A stretch of 12,310 nt of DNA from Phycisphaerae bacterium (GTDB lineage Bacteria; Planctomycetota; Phycisphaerae; Sedimentisphaerales; SG8-4), in assembly GCA_030613765.1 (NCBI GenBank), contig JAUWLI010000051.1:1-12310 (forward strand), in the 5' to 3' direction. How positions within the stretch are numbered: the stretch's first letter is position 1; each line of letters begins with the position of its first letter. The notes under the pieces are model-generated. The model searched no databases and was not told the DNA's origin. It was given only the letters and a program-made list of their open reading frames with translations. Below are positions 6,683-12,310 of this stretch, piece by piece. Both the position numbers and the translations under genes were made by a program.

Positions 6683-7171
6683 ATGAGAAACACAATCAGA
6701 AAAAAAATGGCGATGTTGGGTATTTTGGTCTTGATGATGGCTTTTGCATCGATGGTTTATTCTCACTGTCAAATACCATGTGGGATTTATAATGATCCCG
6801 CCCGCTTTGATATGATTGCCGAGCATACGACTACAATTGAAAAGTCGATGAAACAAATAACAAGTCTGTCAAAGCAAGACAAGCCCAATATGAATCAGAT
6901 TGTGCGATGGGCTCAGAATAAAGAAGAACACGCTGACGAACTGAGCCACATCGTTACGCACTACTTTATGGCACAGCGCATCAAACCGGCTGATGATACC
7001 AAGAGTAAAGCTTACCAGGAATACATCAGAAAGCTGACCTTGTTGCACGAGATGCTTGTTTACAGTATGAAAGCCAAGCAGACGACCGATCTTTCAAATG
7101 TTGAAAAGCTAAAGACTTTGTTAGCTGAATTCAGGTCTGCGTATTTTCAGACAGATACTCATAAACATTGA
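6683..7171 (+). CDS. sodN: Nickel superoxide dismutase with an N-terminal signal peptide
   Basis: The diagnostic nickel-hook HCQIPCGIY lies at residues 28-36 of 162. In mature NiSOD the N-terminal His1, with Cys2 and Cys6, binds the nickel, and Tyr9 guards the active site; here these are H28, C29, C33 and Y36. The enzyme converts superoxide to oxygen and peroxide. Instead of the short propeptide cut by a SodX-type protease, residues 1-27 form a signal peptide: basic start (RNTIRKK), hydrophobic core, then V-Y-S directly before H28. Signal peptidase cleavage there would expose the hook, so the enzyme probably works outside the cytoplasm. The mature chain would be 135 residues, a little longer than Streptomyces NiSOD (117). 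AAAGGAG nine bases before the ATG supports the start. No sodX lies next to it. The pairing with a ferritin-like protein fits a stress function. Confidence 0.93.
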   Translation: MRNTIRKKMAMLGILVLMMAFASMVYSHCQIPCGIYNDPARFDMIAEHTTTIEKSMKQITSLSKQDKPNMNQIVRWAQNKEEHADELSHIVTHYFMAQRIKPADDTKSKAYQEYIRKLTLLHEMLVYSMKAKQTTDLSNVEKLKTLLAEFRSAYFQTDTHKH

Positions 7172-7200
7172 GTGATTTGCTTAGATAGGTGAATAAACTC

Positions 7201-7731
7201 ATGGATGACAATTTGTCGTTTAAGAAGAACGACCTTTCTGTTGTCTTATGCGGTCAGGCCGGTCAAGGTATTCAGACTGTCGAATATCTTTTAACGAGGA
7301 TATTTAAGCTGGCTGATTATAACGTTTTCGCAACAAAAGAATATATGTCGCGTATTCGTGGCGGTACAAACTCTACTGAAATACGGATATCTTCAAGGTC
7401 TGTCCGCGCTTCTGTAAGCCGGATCGATATCCTTATTCCTCTTGACCAGGGAGCCATCCGCCATGTTGAGAAAAGAATTTCCCCACAGACAATTATTCTG
7501 GCAGAAAAAAAGGGCATCGGTGACGATTTTGACCAGACCAGGCACAAGTTTATTGATGTGCCGTTTTGTAAAGAATCCTCGACAGATGTCGAAGATAATT
7601 TAAAGTTTAAAGTGGAAAATGTAAAACGAGTTTCTTCTCATTCGACTACTTTCGTTTCGCTCCAAGGCTATTTACGAACGATGGTTTTTTGTATGTATCT
7701 GCTGATACTAAGACGTGCGGGGCTACGCTAA
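7201..7731 (+). pseudogene. Truncated gamma-domain of a 2-oxoacid:acceptor oxidoreductase (KorA/PorG type)
   Basis: Residues about 10-125 match the gamma domain of 2-oxoacid:ferredoxin oxidoreductases, often fused at the N-terminus of the alpha subunit. Visible motifs are LCGQAGQGIQT, then FATKEYMSRIRGGTNSTEIR, RIDILIPLDQGAI and finally IDVPF. These enzymes decarboxylate 2-oxoacids to acyl-CoA and pass electrons to ferredoxin; they are oxygen-sensitive. After IDVPF the family similarity ends, and the remaining 50 or so residues are unrelated sequence ending at a chance stop. The rest of the gamma domain, the alpha domain and the beta subunit are all missing, so this is almost certainly a remnant. 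ATG 7201 is preferred; a GTG at 7189 would add four residues. The break coincides with the approach to a GC-rich, palindrome-rich stretch, which suggests a rearrangement. Confidence 0.75.
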
Positions 7732-7812
7732 ACCTTCGCCTACTGGCGGTTTACGTTTGCCTGCCGGTTCGTCGAGGACTTCCTGCTCACCATTCAGCGG
7801 TCCCGGCCGGGA
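7729..7812. repeat. GC-rich inverted repeats at the junction after the truncated oxidoreductase gene
   Basis: TAAAC at 7729-7733 and CGCC at 7737-7740 pair with GGCG at 7745-7748 and GTTTA at 7749-7753, leaving a small bulge. A perfect 12-base palindrome (TCCCGGCCGGGA) lies at 7801-7812. The stretch is visibly richer in GC than its flanks. It may be a remnant of a small interspersed repeat or mobile element. The rest of 7732-7920 holds nothing I can call. Confidence 0.4.
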
Positions 7813-7920
7813 AGGTTATAGAAACTTACCTGCCATATCCTTTGGAAAATGTATTCGTGTAAATTTATAGAAAGCAAAAGTCTTAAAACGTCATATTATA
7901 TTAGCATATCAGCCTAAAAA

Positions 7921-9378
7921 TCATTCTTCTTCGACAGCATTTCCGGATTCTTCCGGCTCAGCAGAAGGTTGTATTCGGTCTGATACAGGCTCAGCAGTTT
8001 CTTCATCCGGCATGTCAGCAATTTCCTGCAGTCTCTTGCTTAGATCAATTCCGGTAGCAGCTTTCATTTGTTCTATAAACTTAACAAGAGCTCCGGGAGC
8101 AGCAGTCATAAGTCTGTTCACTGCGCTATCACCATTTCCGGCACCACTGTCGATTGCAACAACATTATCAAACTTAACCTGGCCAATAGATTGAGCACCT
8201 GCATCAGCGACTGCTTTAATAGCCTCTAAAGCAAGATTAAGCTGTGCCGCTTTTCCATAAGCATTCCAGGCTTCCGCTTTCTTTCTCAAACCTTCCGCCT
8301 CAGCTTCAAGCTGTAATTGAGTTCCCTTAGCTCTTGCTTCAGCTACTCTCAAAATGGCCTCAGACTGCCCTTCCGCTTTAAGGATAGCAGCTTGTTTCTC
8401 AGCATCGGCAGGAACTACTACCACGGCCCTATATTTCTGCTCTTCCGCCTGTGCTCTTGCCGCCTCAACTCTTTCTCTTGCCTTTTGCTCTTCTTCCTGT
8501 ACTTTTTGCTCTTCAACGACAACTTCCTGCCTTGCTCTTGCTTCAGCAAGCGGTCCCTGTTGTTCAGCCTTCTTGGTAGCTGCAAGAGTCTCACCAACAT
8601 ACTGCTGTTTTGCAACATCTCTGGTTTTCTCTGCTTCTGCAACCTGTTTTTCCTGGTCAGATCTTACAACTTCCCCTTCTCTTCGGGCAGTTTCAGACTG
8701 TTGCATCGCGTCCCTGTCTGCTTCCGCCTGGCCAATTGCAGCATCCCTCTTAACTTCAGCAGTCCTCTTTATACCAAGGGCCTCGAGATATCCTCTCTCA
8801 TCACGAATATCCTGAATGTTGATGATGTCAATTATGACACCAATCTTGGCCAATTCCTCACCAGCCTGCTCAAGAACTTTATTTACAAACATATCTCTCT
8901 TCTGGTAAAGCTCTTCGACAGTCAGAACACCAATAATATCACGCAGCTGGCCTTCCAGGGTTTCTTTGATAATCTGTTGAACCTGTCTTGACTCTGTTCC
9001 GAGAAACCTTTCAACCGCCCTGTCAAGCATTCCTTCATCACCGGAAATCTTTACATTTGCAACCGCATCAATAGTGACAGGGACACCTTCTTTTGAATAT
9101 GCCTTCTCAACTCTTACATCAGCAAGATTCATTGTCTTAAGAGAGATTCTGTTGATTTTCTCCAAAACCGGAATCTTAAGTTTAGCACCTCCAACAACAG
9201 CCCTCCATCCTTTGACAACAACCGCTCCATCCTTGGTTTGTGCCTTATTTTTCCTCCCTGTAAAAATCAAAGCTTCATTTGGTTCCGCTTTTTTGTAGTT
9301 GTTCACAAAAATTAATACAACAGAAATCGAAGCAACTACTCCAACAGCAATAACAATTATCAATCCTAAACTTTCCAT
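7921..9378 (-). CDS. Flotillin-family SPFH (band 7) membrane scaffold protein
   Basis: This 485-residue protein has the flotillin layout. An N-terminal membrane anchor spans residues 3-25 (LGLIIVIAVGVVASISVVLIF). The SPFH/band-7 domain runs from about 26 to 200 (including KEGVPVTIDAVANVKI and VLTVEELYQKRDMF). A long Ala/Glu/Lys/Gln-rich coiled coil follows from about 205 to 385, with many EA and AEA repeats. A small C-terminal domain and an acidic tail (ending NAVEEE) complete it. Flotillins oligomerise on the inner face of the membrane and organise membrane microdomains. The start at 9378 is chosen because AGGAGA lies six bases before it; an in-frame ATG five codons earlier overlaps that site. 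The NfeD/YuaF-like gene lies 108 bases upstream in the same direction, matching the conserved nfeD-flotillin pairing. Confidence 0.93.
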   Translation of the reverse strand: MESLGLIIVIAVGVVASISVVLIFVNNYKKAEPNEALIFTGRKNKAQTKDGAVVVKGWRAVVGGAKLKIPVLEKINRISLKTMNLADVRVEKAYSKEGVPVTIDAVANVKISGDEGMLDRAVERFLGTESRQVQQIIKETLEGQLRDIIGVLTVEELYQKRDMFVNKVLEQAGEELAKIGVIIDIINIQDIRDERGYLEALGIKRTAEVKRDAAIGQAEADRDAMQQSETARREGEVVRSDQEKQVAEAEKTRDVAKQQYVGETLAATKKAEQQGPLAEARARQEVVVEEQKVQEEEQKARERVEAARAQAEEQKYRAVVVVPADAEKQAAILKAEGQSEAILRVAEARAKGTQLQLEAEAEGLRKKAEAWNAYGKAAQLNLALEAIKAVADAGAQSIGQVKFDNVVAIDSGAGNGDSAVNRLMTAAPGALVKFIEQMKAATGIDLSKRLQEIADMPDEETAEPVSDRIQPSAEPEESGNAVEEE

Positions 9379-9384
9379 AATAAT

Positions 9385-9390
9385 TCTCCT
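9385..9390 (-). promoter_or_regulatory. Ribosome binding site fixing the flotillin start
   Basis: AGGAGA on the minus strand, six bases before the ATG at 9378. It lies inside the possible longer N-terminus that begins at 9393, which argues against that start. Confidence 0.75.
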
Positions 9391-9486
9391 CAATTGTTAA
9401 GTTAATATTTACTAATACAGTAACTATACCTATCAGTTTAACGTCAAATTCCACGAACCGTTTTTATGACTAAACGCTTCCTTTCT

Positions 9487-10044
9487 TTACTCCACAACTG
9501 CTGTTTTTCCGGCAACAGATTTTATTTTAACAAACTCACCTCTCTTATATTCCTTTTTAGGATCGTCAGCTCTTGCATTAAAGTAAGTACTCTGTCCGGT
9601 CTCTTTGTTGGTTGCCTCTATCTCTCCAGTGCCTCCATTTTTGGGTATAGGTACCACTACCCTGCCCTGTTTGCCTACAAATGAGATTAATTTGATCTGG
9701 CTTGTCGATTGTTGTTTGTAGAGCAGTTTAAGCAACTGATAACCAAGAAACCAGGCAATAGAGCCTCCAATAAAACCAATTAAAATGTGGTGTAAAGGCC
9801 ATTTAAAATATGCAGACACATAACCTCCAACACCAAAACCAACCACAAAGAACAGTATCAGCCTTAAACTTAATCTGCCCGGTCCTCCGAACTCCCCCGC
9901 TTCTATGTCAACATCCACATCTGCATCAATATCAAAGTCTGTATCTACATCCACATCAGTATCAGCACCAAAGACGGCCATGAACAGCAATAGCAACCCA
10001 GGAATAACAGCCATCAGCCCATAAATTAGTAATGTTGTGGCCAT
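9487..10044 (-). CDS. NfeD/YuaF-like membrane protein with OB-fold, flotillin partner
   Basis: This 185-residue protein has an N-terminal membrane span (about 5-25). Next comes an acidic segment at residues 28-48 in which every second residue is Asp (ten Asp, then Glu48). A membrane region with hydrophobic stretches at about 59-79 and 85-110 follows, and a C-terminal soluble domain (about 115-185) is rich in beta strands and glycine, as in the NfeD/YuaF OB fold (SFVGKQGRVVVPIPKNG). Proteins of this type are encoded beside flotillins and cooperate with them in membrane organisation. An AAGGAG site seven to eight bases before the ATG supports the start. The flotillin gene follows 108 bases downstream, so an operon is likely. 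The aspartate comb uses varied codons, so it is probably kept by selection on the protein; its role is unknown. Confidence 0.85.
   Translation of the reverse strand: MATTLLIYGLMAVIPGLLLLFMAVFGADTDVDVDTDFDIDADVDVDIEAGEFGGPGRLSLRLILFFVVGFGVGGYVSAYFKWPLHHILIGFIGGSIAWFLGYQLLKLLYKQQSTSQIKLISFVGKQGRVVVPIPKNGGTGEIEATNKETGQSTYFNARADDPKKEYKRGEFVKIKSVAGKTAVVE
9901..9963 (-). other. Alternating-Asp segment in the NfeD-like protein
   Basis: Encodes residues 28-48, with Asp at each even position from 28 to 46 and Glu at 48; the residues between are mostly V, T, I, F or A. In a beta strand all the acidic side chains would lie on one face, which could bind cations such as Ca2+ or a basic partner. Codons are mixed (GAT and GAC, varied Val codons), so simple replication slippage is a poor explanation. 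Confidence 0.8.
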
Positions 10045-10182
10045 AACAATTCTCCTTAGATTTTCACTTTTTCCCGACTCCGAATCGGCCGGTCAGGATT
10101 CAAGTGCTTACTTTTACTCTTTTTCTATCTTAATATACACATCATCAAATCGATTTATTCAAAGCTGTTCATCTTTTTTAGG

Positions 10183-10308
10183 TCAATAATCCAAAAAACG
10201 CAAAGAATTTCGAAATTTTTTGCCAATCTGTTCGAAAATACGATCCATCTGATCCCGTGTAGTACAAAAATACAAACATCCCTCCAAAATTGCTATTATC
10301 TTTTCCAT
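10183..10308 (-). CDS. Possible 41-residue ORF upstream of the NfeD-like gene
   Basis: An ATG at 10308 opens 41 codons ending in TGA. The peptide would have a hydrophobic start (MEKIIAILEGCLYF) and a basic, helical second half (DRIFEQIGKKFRNSLRF). No ribosome binding site precedes the ATG; a GGAGG inside the frame could instead serve a TTG start, giving a 30-residue peptide. I recognise no family. Apart from this and the next small gene, the 10045-10436 stretch is AT-rich and shows nothing else I can support. Confidence 0.22.
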   Translation of the reverse strand: MEKIIAILEGCLYFCTTRDQMDRIFEQIGKKFRNSLRFLDY

Positions 10309-10436
10309 AGAACTTTGTCTCTTAATAGCAACCAATATTCAAGCCCTCAGAGTACCACAACCACAGGATACAGTCGAGAAGAATAGAGAAGTGGGTTGGA
10401 GATAAACAGCTATTTAGGTCTTGGGCCAATTAGTCG

Positions 10437-10556
10437 TTAGTCCCAGTTAGAAAGCAAAGAATCGCCATACATGCTCATGCCGAATAAGATGCCGGCCAGG
10501 AAAATAGAGTTCAGGACGAAAACCGTAATTTTGAGAGCATAAGGCAGGCCCTTCAT
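10437..10556 (-). CDS. Small single-span membrane protein (39 residues)
   Basis: A short leftward gene with an excellent start: GGAGG six bases before the ATG. The 39-residue product begins with a basic-polar stretch (MKGLPYALK), has one hydrophobic segment of about 20 residues (ITVFVLNSIFLAGILFGMSM, residues 9-28) and ends in a short polar tail (YGDSLLSNWD). This is a typical inside-positive single-span membrane miniprotein. I recognise no family. It lies between the nucleoside-hydrolase-like gene and the flotillin pair, all in the same direction, so it could belong to either unit or stand alone. It is shorter than usual gene-calling cut-offs and would easily be left out of an automatic annotation. 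Confidence 0.6.
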   Translation of the reverse strand: MKGLPYALKITVFVLNSIFLAGILFGMSMYGDSLLSNWD

Positions 10557-10562
10557 TATAAA

Positions 10563-10567
10563 CCTCC
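10563..10567 (-). promoter_or_regulatory. Strong ribosome binding site for the 39-residue membrane protein
   Basis: GGAGG on the minus strand, six bases before the ATG at 10556. It is the main evidence that this short frame is translated. Confidence 0.65.
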
Positions 10568-10647
10568 AAAAACCACAATTGGCACCAACCACTCTAATTT
10601 CGCTGCAATCTTCACGATGTCCGTCTCACGAATTTAGTCATCCTGTT

Positions 10648-10666
10648 AGATAACGCTTCGCTATCT
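10648..10666 (-). terminator. Hairpin just after the nucleoside-hydrolase-like gene
   Basis: On the minus strand AGATAGCG pairs with CGTTATCT (one G-T wobble) around a 3-base loop, giving an 8-bp stem 15 bases after the stop codon. No T run follows, so it could stabilise the mRNA end or be a weak or factor-dependent terminator. Confidence 0.4.
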
Positions 10667-10681
10667 CACGGGGCAGGCCCA

Positions 10682-11785
10682 CTACGGTCGGGATAACTGA
10701 AGCAACAATTGCGCTGTCACTGAGGTCATCACTTCGGCATAGATATCGGCTGTCAGGACATGAAATTGCCTGATTCTCCCGGCCCTGTTCGTATCTTCAT
10801 ACGAAACGTTAGCCTGCTCATCGACAAAGACTGAAACCTCATCAAATTTGAAAGGGCTGATTTCCTGTTCTTTATTATACGAGGCATTCATGGGAACAGA
10901 GACGAACTCATTTTCCCGACGAATAAATCTTCGTCCAGCTATATGTGCAAAGATCGCAGTGCACCATAAGTTACGATTCATCGATAGAATTTTTTTCTCC
11001 TCGTCGGTGTTTACCTGTTTATCGAGATACTGAACCGGATTTTTCTCATTCTTCTTAAGCAATGCGTAGATGAAGTAATTTATGACCTTAGCGGAAGCGC
11101 TTCCTAACAAATCTTTATGTGAGGCCCTCCAATATGAGGCCCTTCCATTATTCCGCCAACGCCCACCATCGAAGCAGGGAACCCAATAAACGGGCAATCC
11201 CGAATTCATAATTCGAATATAGGCATTTTTATCCAAGCCGACATTATATTCTATATGTCCTTTTTTAGATGCTTCTCCGATAAAAATAAACAATCTGTCG
11301 ACCTTAGTTTTGAACAGGTCAGGTGATCTGTTGTAGCCGGCAGCAATATCCCTGAGACTTCCTACTGTAATAATCGTAACAGGCCCTTTTGATGTTTTCA
11401 GTATCTTTAAAATAAGCTCCACACCATCCTGGTATTCTTTTGCCTGCCACAAGCCCTTGTCTGACGCAGTTTTGAGCCTATCCGACAATCCAATAGCATA
11501 AGGGACATTCCTGCCTGTAATGTGATTCAGTTGTGAAATCGGAATGGAACCAGGTTTCTTTGTCTGTTTTTGGCCCTGATCCAGAATAATTGCCTTAATC
11601 TCAATCTCTTGAATGGCGTATAAGCATGCTATGTCGAAATGATCATCAGGATCAACATGAGGATGAAACAGGTCAGTACAGTAAATGACAGGCACTCTTT
11701 TATCAGGCTTATTTGTGACTGCATAGATATTGTTTAGGGGGAGGATTAAGAGAATAAGAATAGATGCCCTTTTGTTTATGTTCAT
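10682..11785 (-). CDS. Secreted nucleoside-hydrolase-like protein (IUNH fold)
   Basis: This 367-residue protein starts with a signal peptide (MNINKRASILILLILPLNNIYA, predicted cut after residue 22). The mature part resembles inosine/uridine-preferring nucleoside hydrolases: an Asp-rich first motif at residues 35-52 (YCTDLFHPHVDPDDHFDI; D38, D45, D47, D48, D51) where the Ca2+-binding DxDxxxDD cluster of the family lies, a VTIITVGSLRDIA motif like the family's GPLTNLA region, and EYNVGLDKNAYIRIMNSGLPVYWVP like the family's motif preceding the second Ca2+-site residues. True hydrolases cleave the N-glycosidic bond of nucleosides. The spacing of the first motif is altered, so activity and substrate are uncertain. 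A GGAGTT site precedes ATG 11785; a longer frame to 11845 overlaps the promoter and lacks a signal sequence at its start. Confidence 0.75.
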   Translation of the reverse strand: MNINKRASILILLILPLNNIYAVTNKPDKRVPVIYCTDLFHPHVDPDDHFDIACLYAIQEIEIKAIILDQGQKQTKKPGSIPISQLNHITGRNVPYAIGLSDRLKTASDKGLWQAKEYQDGVELILKILKTSKGPVTIITVGSLRDIAAGYNRSPDLFKTKVDRLFIFIGEASKKGHIEYNVGLDKNAYIRIMNSGLPVYWVPCFDGGRWRNNGRASYWRASHKDLLGSASAKVINYFIYALLKKNEKNPVQYLDKQVNTDEEKKILSMNRNLWCTAIFAHIAGRRFIRRENEFVSVPMNASYNKEQEISPFKFDEVSVFVDEQANVSYEDTNRAGRIRQFHVLTADIYAEVMTSVTAQLLLQLSRP

Positions 11786-11815
11786 ATTATAACTCCGTAA
11801 TGATGATCTTTTACA

Positions 11816-11845
11816 AGAATAACATTCTGAAGACATAATAGTCAA
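11816..11845 (-). promoter_or_regulatory. Promoter of the nucleoside-hydrolase-like gene
   Basis: On the minus strand TTGACT (five of six to the -35 consensus) is followed after 18 bases by TATTCT (four of six to the -10). Transcription would start near 11809, leaving a short leader that holds the ribosome binding site at 11791-11796. This supports the start at 11785 over the longer frame. Confidence 0.45.
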
Positions 11846-11948
11846 TCCTAACGTCTTCTAATAGTCACACTTTCCTGAATTTTTTCATGTTCAGCAAGGA
11901 CATTACCCCTGTTGTTCAGTATTTTCTTTCTTTTGCATACAAAGGAAC

Positions 11949-11978
11949 TTGAGCAAAGAGCCGTTTACCTGTTATAAT
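11949..11978 (+). promoter_or_regulatory. Promoter of the alaX-like gene, very close to its start codon
   Basis: TTGAGC and a perfect TATAAT are separated by 18 bases. The predicted transcription start falls at about the GTG at 11985, which has no ribosome binding site, so the mRNA may be leaderless. Confidence 0.55.
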
Positions 11979-11984
11979 CCTGTT

Positions 11985-12310
11985 GTGGAAAGACTGTATT
12001 GGACAAATCCTGATGTCTATGAGACTGAAGTTGAAGTCAAATCTCTCGGTGACTGCAGGGTCACTATAGATCCCATCATATTTCATCCTGATGAAGGAGG
12101 GCAGCCGCCTGACAAAGGTACGATTGACAAAGCTGATGTCCTCAATGTAGAAATCATCGAAGATCAGATAGTCCATACTCTTGACAAGCCGCTCGAAAAC
12201 GGAAGGTATATCGCACGTGTGGACAAAAAACACAGGCTGCATACTGCGAGCCAGCATACAGCTCAACATATTATCTCAGGTATTGCTGAGACACAGTTTG
12301 CTCTGAAAAC
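11985..12310 (+). CDS. alaX: Alanyl-tRNA editing protein, AlaX family (3' end outside window)
   Basis: The 108 visible residues match the N-terminal part of AlaX-type proteins, free relatives of the AlaRS editing domain. They start MERLYWTNPDVYETEVEV and contain the FHPDEGGQPPDKGTI motif (compare the family's FYPxGGGQPxDxGTL). They then reach the zinc-binding motif H91-x3-H95 (QHTAQH; family QHTGQH) before the window ends. Such proteins hydrolyse Ser or Gly wrongly attached to tRNA(Ala). The motif style suggests the longer AlaX-M or AlaX-L forms, but the C-terminal half is not visible. The GTG start gives the family's usual N-terminus; an in-frame TTG at 11949 would add 12 residues but coincides with the -35 element. 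The gene is divergent from the nucleoside-hydrolase-like gene. Confidence 0.88.
   Translation, partial: MERLYWTNPDVYETEVEVKSLGDCRVTIDPIIFHPDEGGQPPDKGTIDKADVLNVEIIEDQIVHTLDKPLENGRYIARVDKKHRLHTASQHTAQHIISGIAETQFALK

Noticed and set aside
7172..7920. A sodX maturation protease gene after NiSOD
   Set aside because: The following frame is an oxidoreductase gamma-domain remnant, and no serine/lysine signal-peptidase-like protein is visible.
8317..8991. Long rightward open frames across the flotillin gene (also 8354-8815)
   Set aside because: They are antisense to the coiled-coil part of flotillin, where Ala/Glu/Lys-rich codons on one strand leave open, Ser/Cys/Leu-rich frames on the other. No ribosome binding site or family resemblance.
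11786..11845. 20-residue N-terminal extension of the nucleoside-hydrolase-like protein
   Set aside because: It overlaps the predicted promoter, and a proper ribosome binding site and signal peptide belong to the ATG at 11785.
11916..12269. 117-codon leftward frame at the right edge
   Set aside because: It lies antisense to the AlaX coding sequence, whose motifs (GGQP, HTAQH) are unmistakable.

Overview
The window looks like a chromosomal segment of a Gram-negative, probably anaerobic or microaerophilic bacterium. A member of the Planctomycetota/PVC group is my best guess, at moderate confidence. The basis is indirect: a beta-barrel outer-membrane protein end, moderate GC, CsrA next to NarL-type regulators, a nickel superoxide dismutase with a signal peptide, and a secreted nucleoside-hydrolase-like protein. 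I see no rRNA, tRNA, CRISPR array or intact transposase.

Left part (1-2235): the 3' end of an outer-membrane porin-like gene closed by a strong hairpin terminator, then a cobalamin-binding-type radical SAM protein whose GTG start lies only about a dozen bases after that hairpin. A tiny possible ORF overlaps its stop.

Middle part (2236-7731, all rightward): a membrane histidine kinase with a CxxCH (c-type haem) sensor domain and a PAS domain; its NarL/LuxR-type response regulator; a 454-base leader holding a very good CsrA-type hairpin (AGGAG loop on an 11-bp stem); csrA itself; a second response regulator cut down to a bare receiver domain; a ferritin-like di-iron protein; a nickel superoxide dismutase preceded by a signal peptide; and a truncated remnant of the gamma domain of a 2-oxoacid:acceptor oxidoreductase. 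Taken together this reads as a redox-sensing, two-component/Csr regulatory cluster beside oxidative-stress genes. The architecture recalls BarA-UvrY/GacS-GacA feeding the Csr system, but with a haem sensor and csrA encoded in the same cluster. That functional link is inference.

Right part (7732-11785, all leftward): a flotillin (SPFH) gene preceded by its NfeD/YuaF-like OB-fold membrane partner, which carries a strict alternating-aspartate segment. Further upstream are two small leftward ORFs, one a convincing 39-residue single-span membrane protein with a strong ribosome binding site. Next is a secreted nucleoside-hydrolase-like protein. Divergent from it, running off the right edge, is the 5' part of an alanyl-tRNA editing protein (AlaX family), whose promoter lies so close to its GTG that the mRNA may be leaderless.

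The clearest points of interest are the haem-kinase/NarL/CsrA/REC cluster and its CsrA hairpin, the exported nickel SOD, the possible leaderless alaX, the unlisted small membrane protein and the Asp-comb in the NfeD-like protein.
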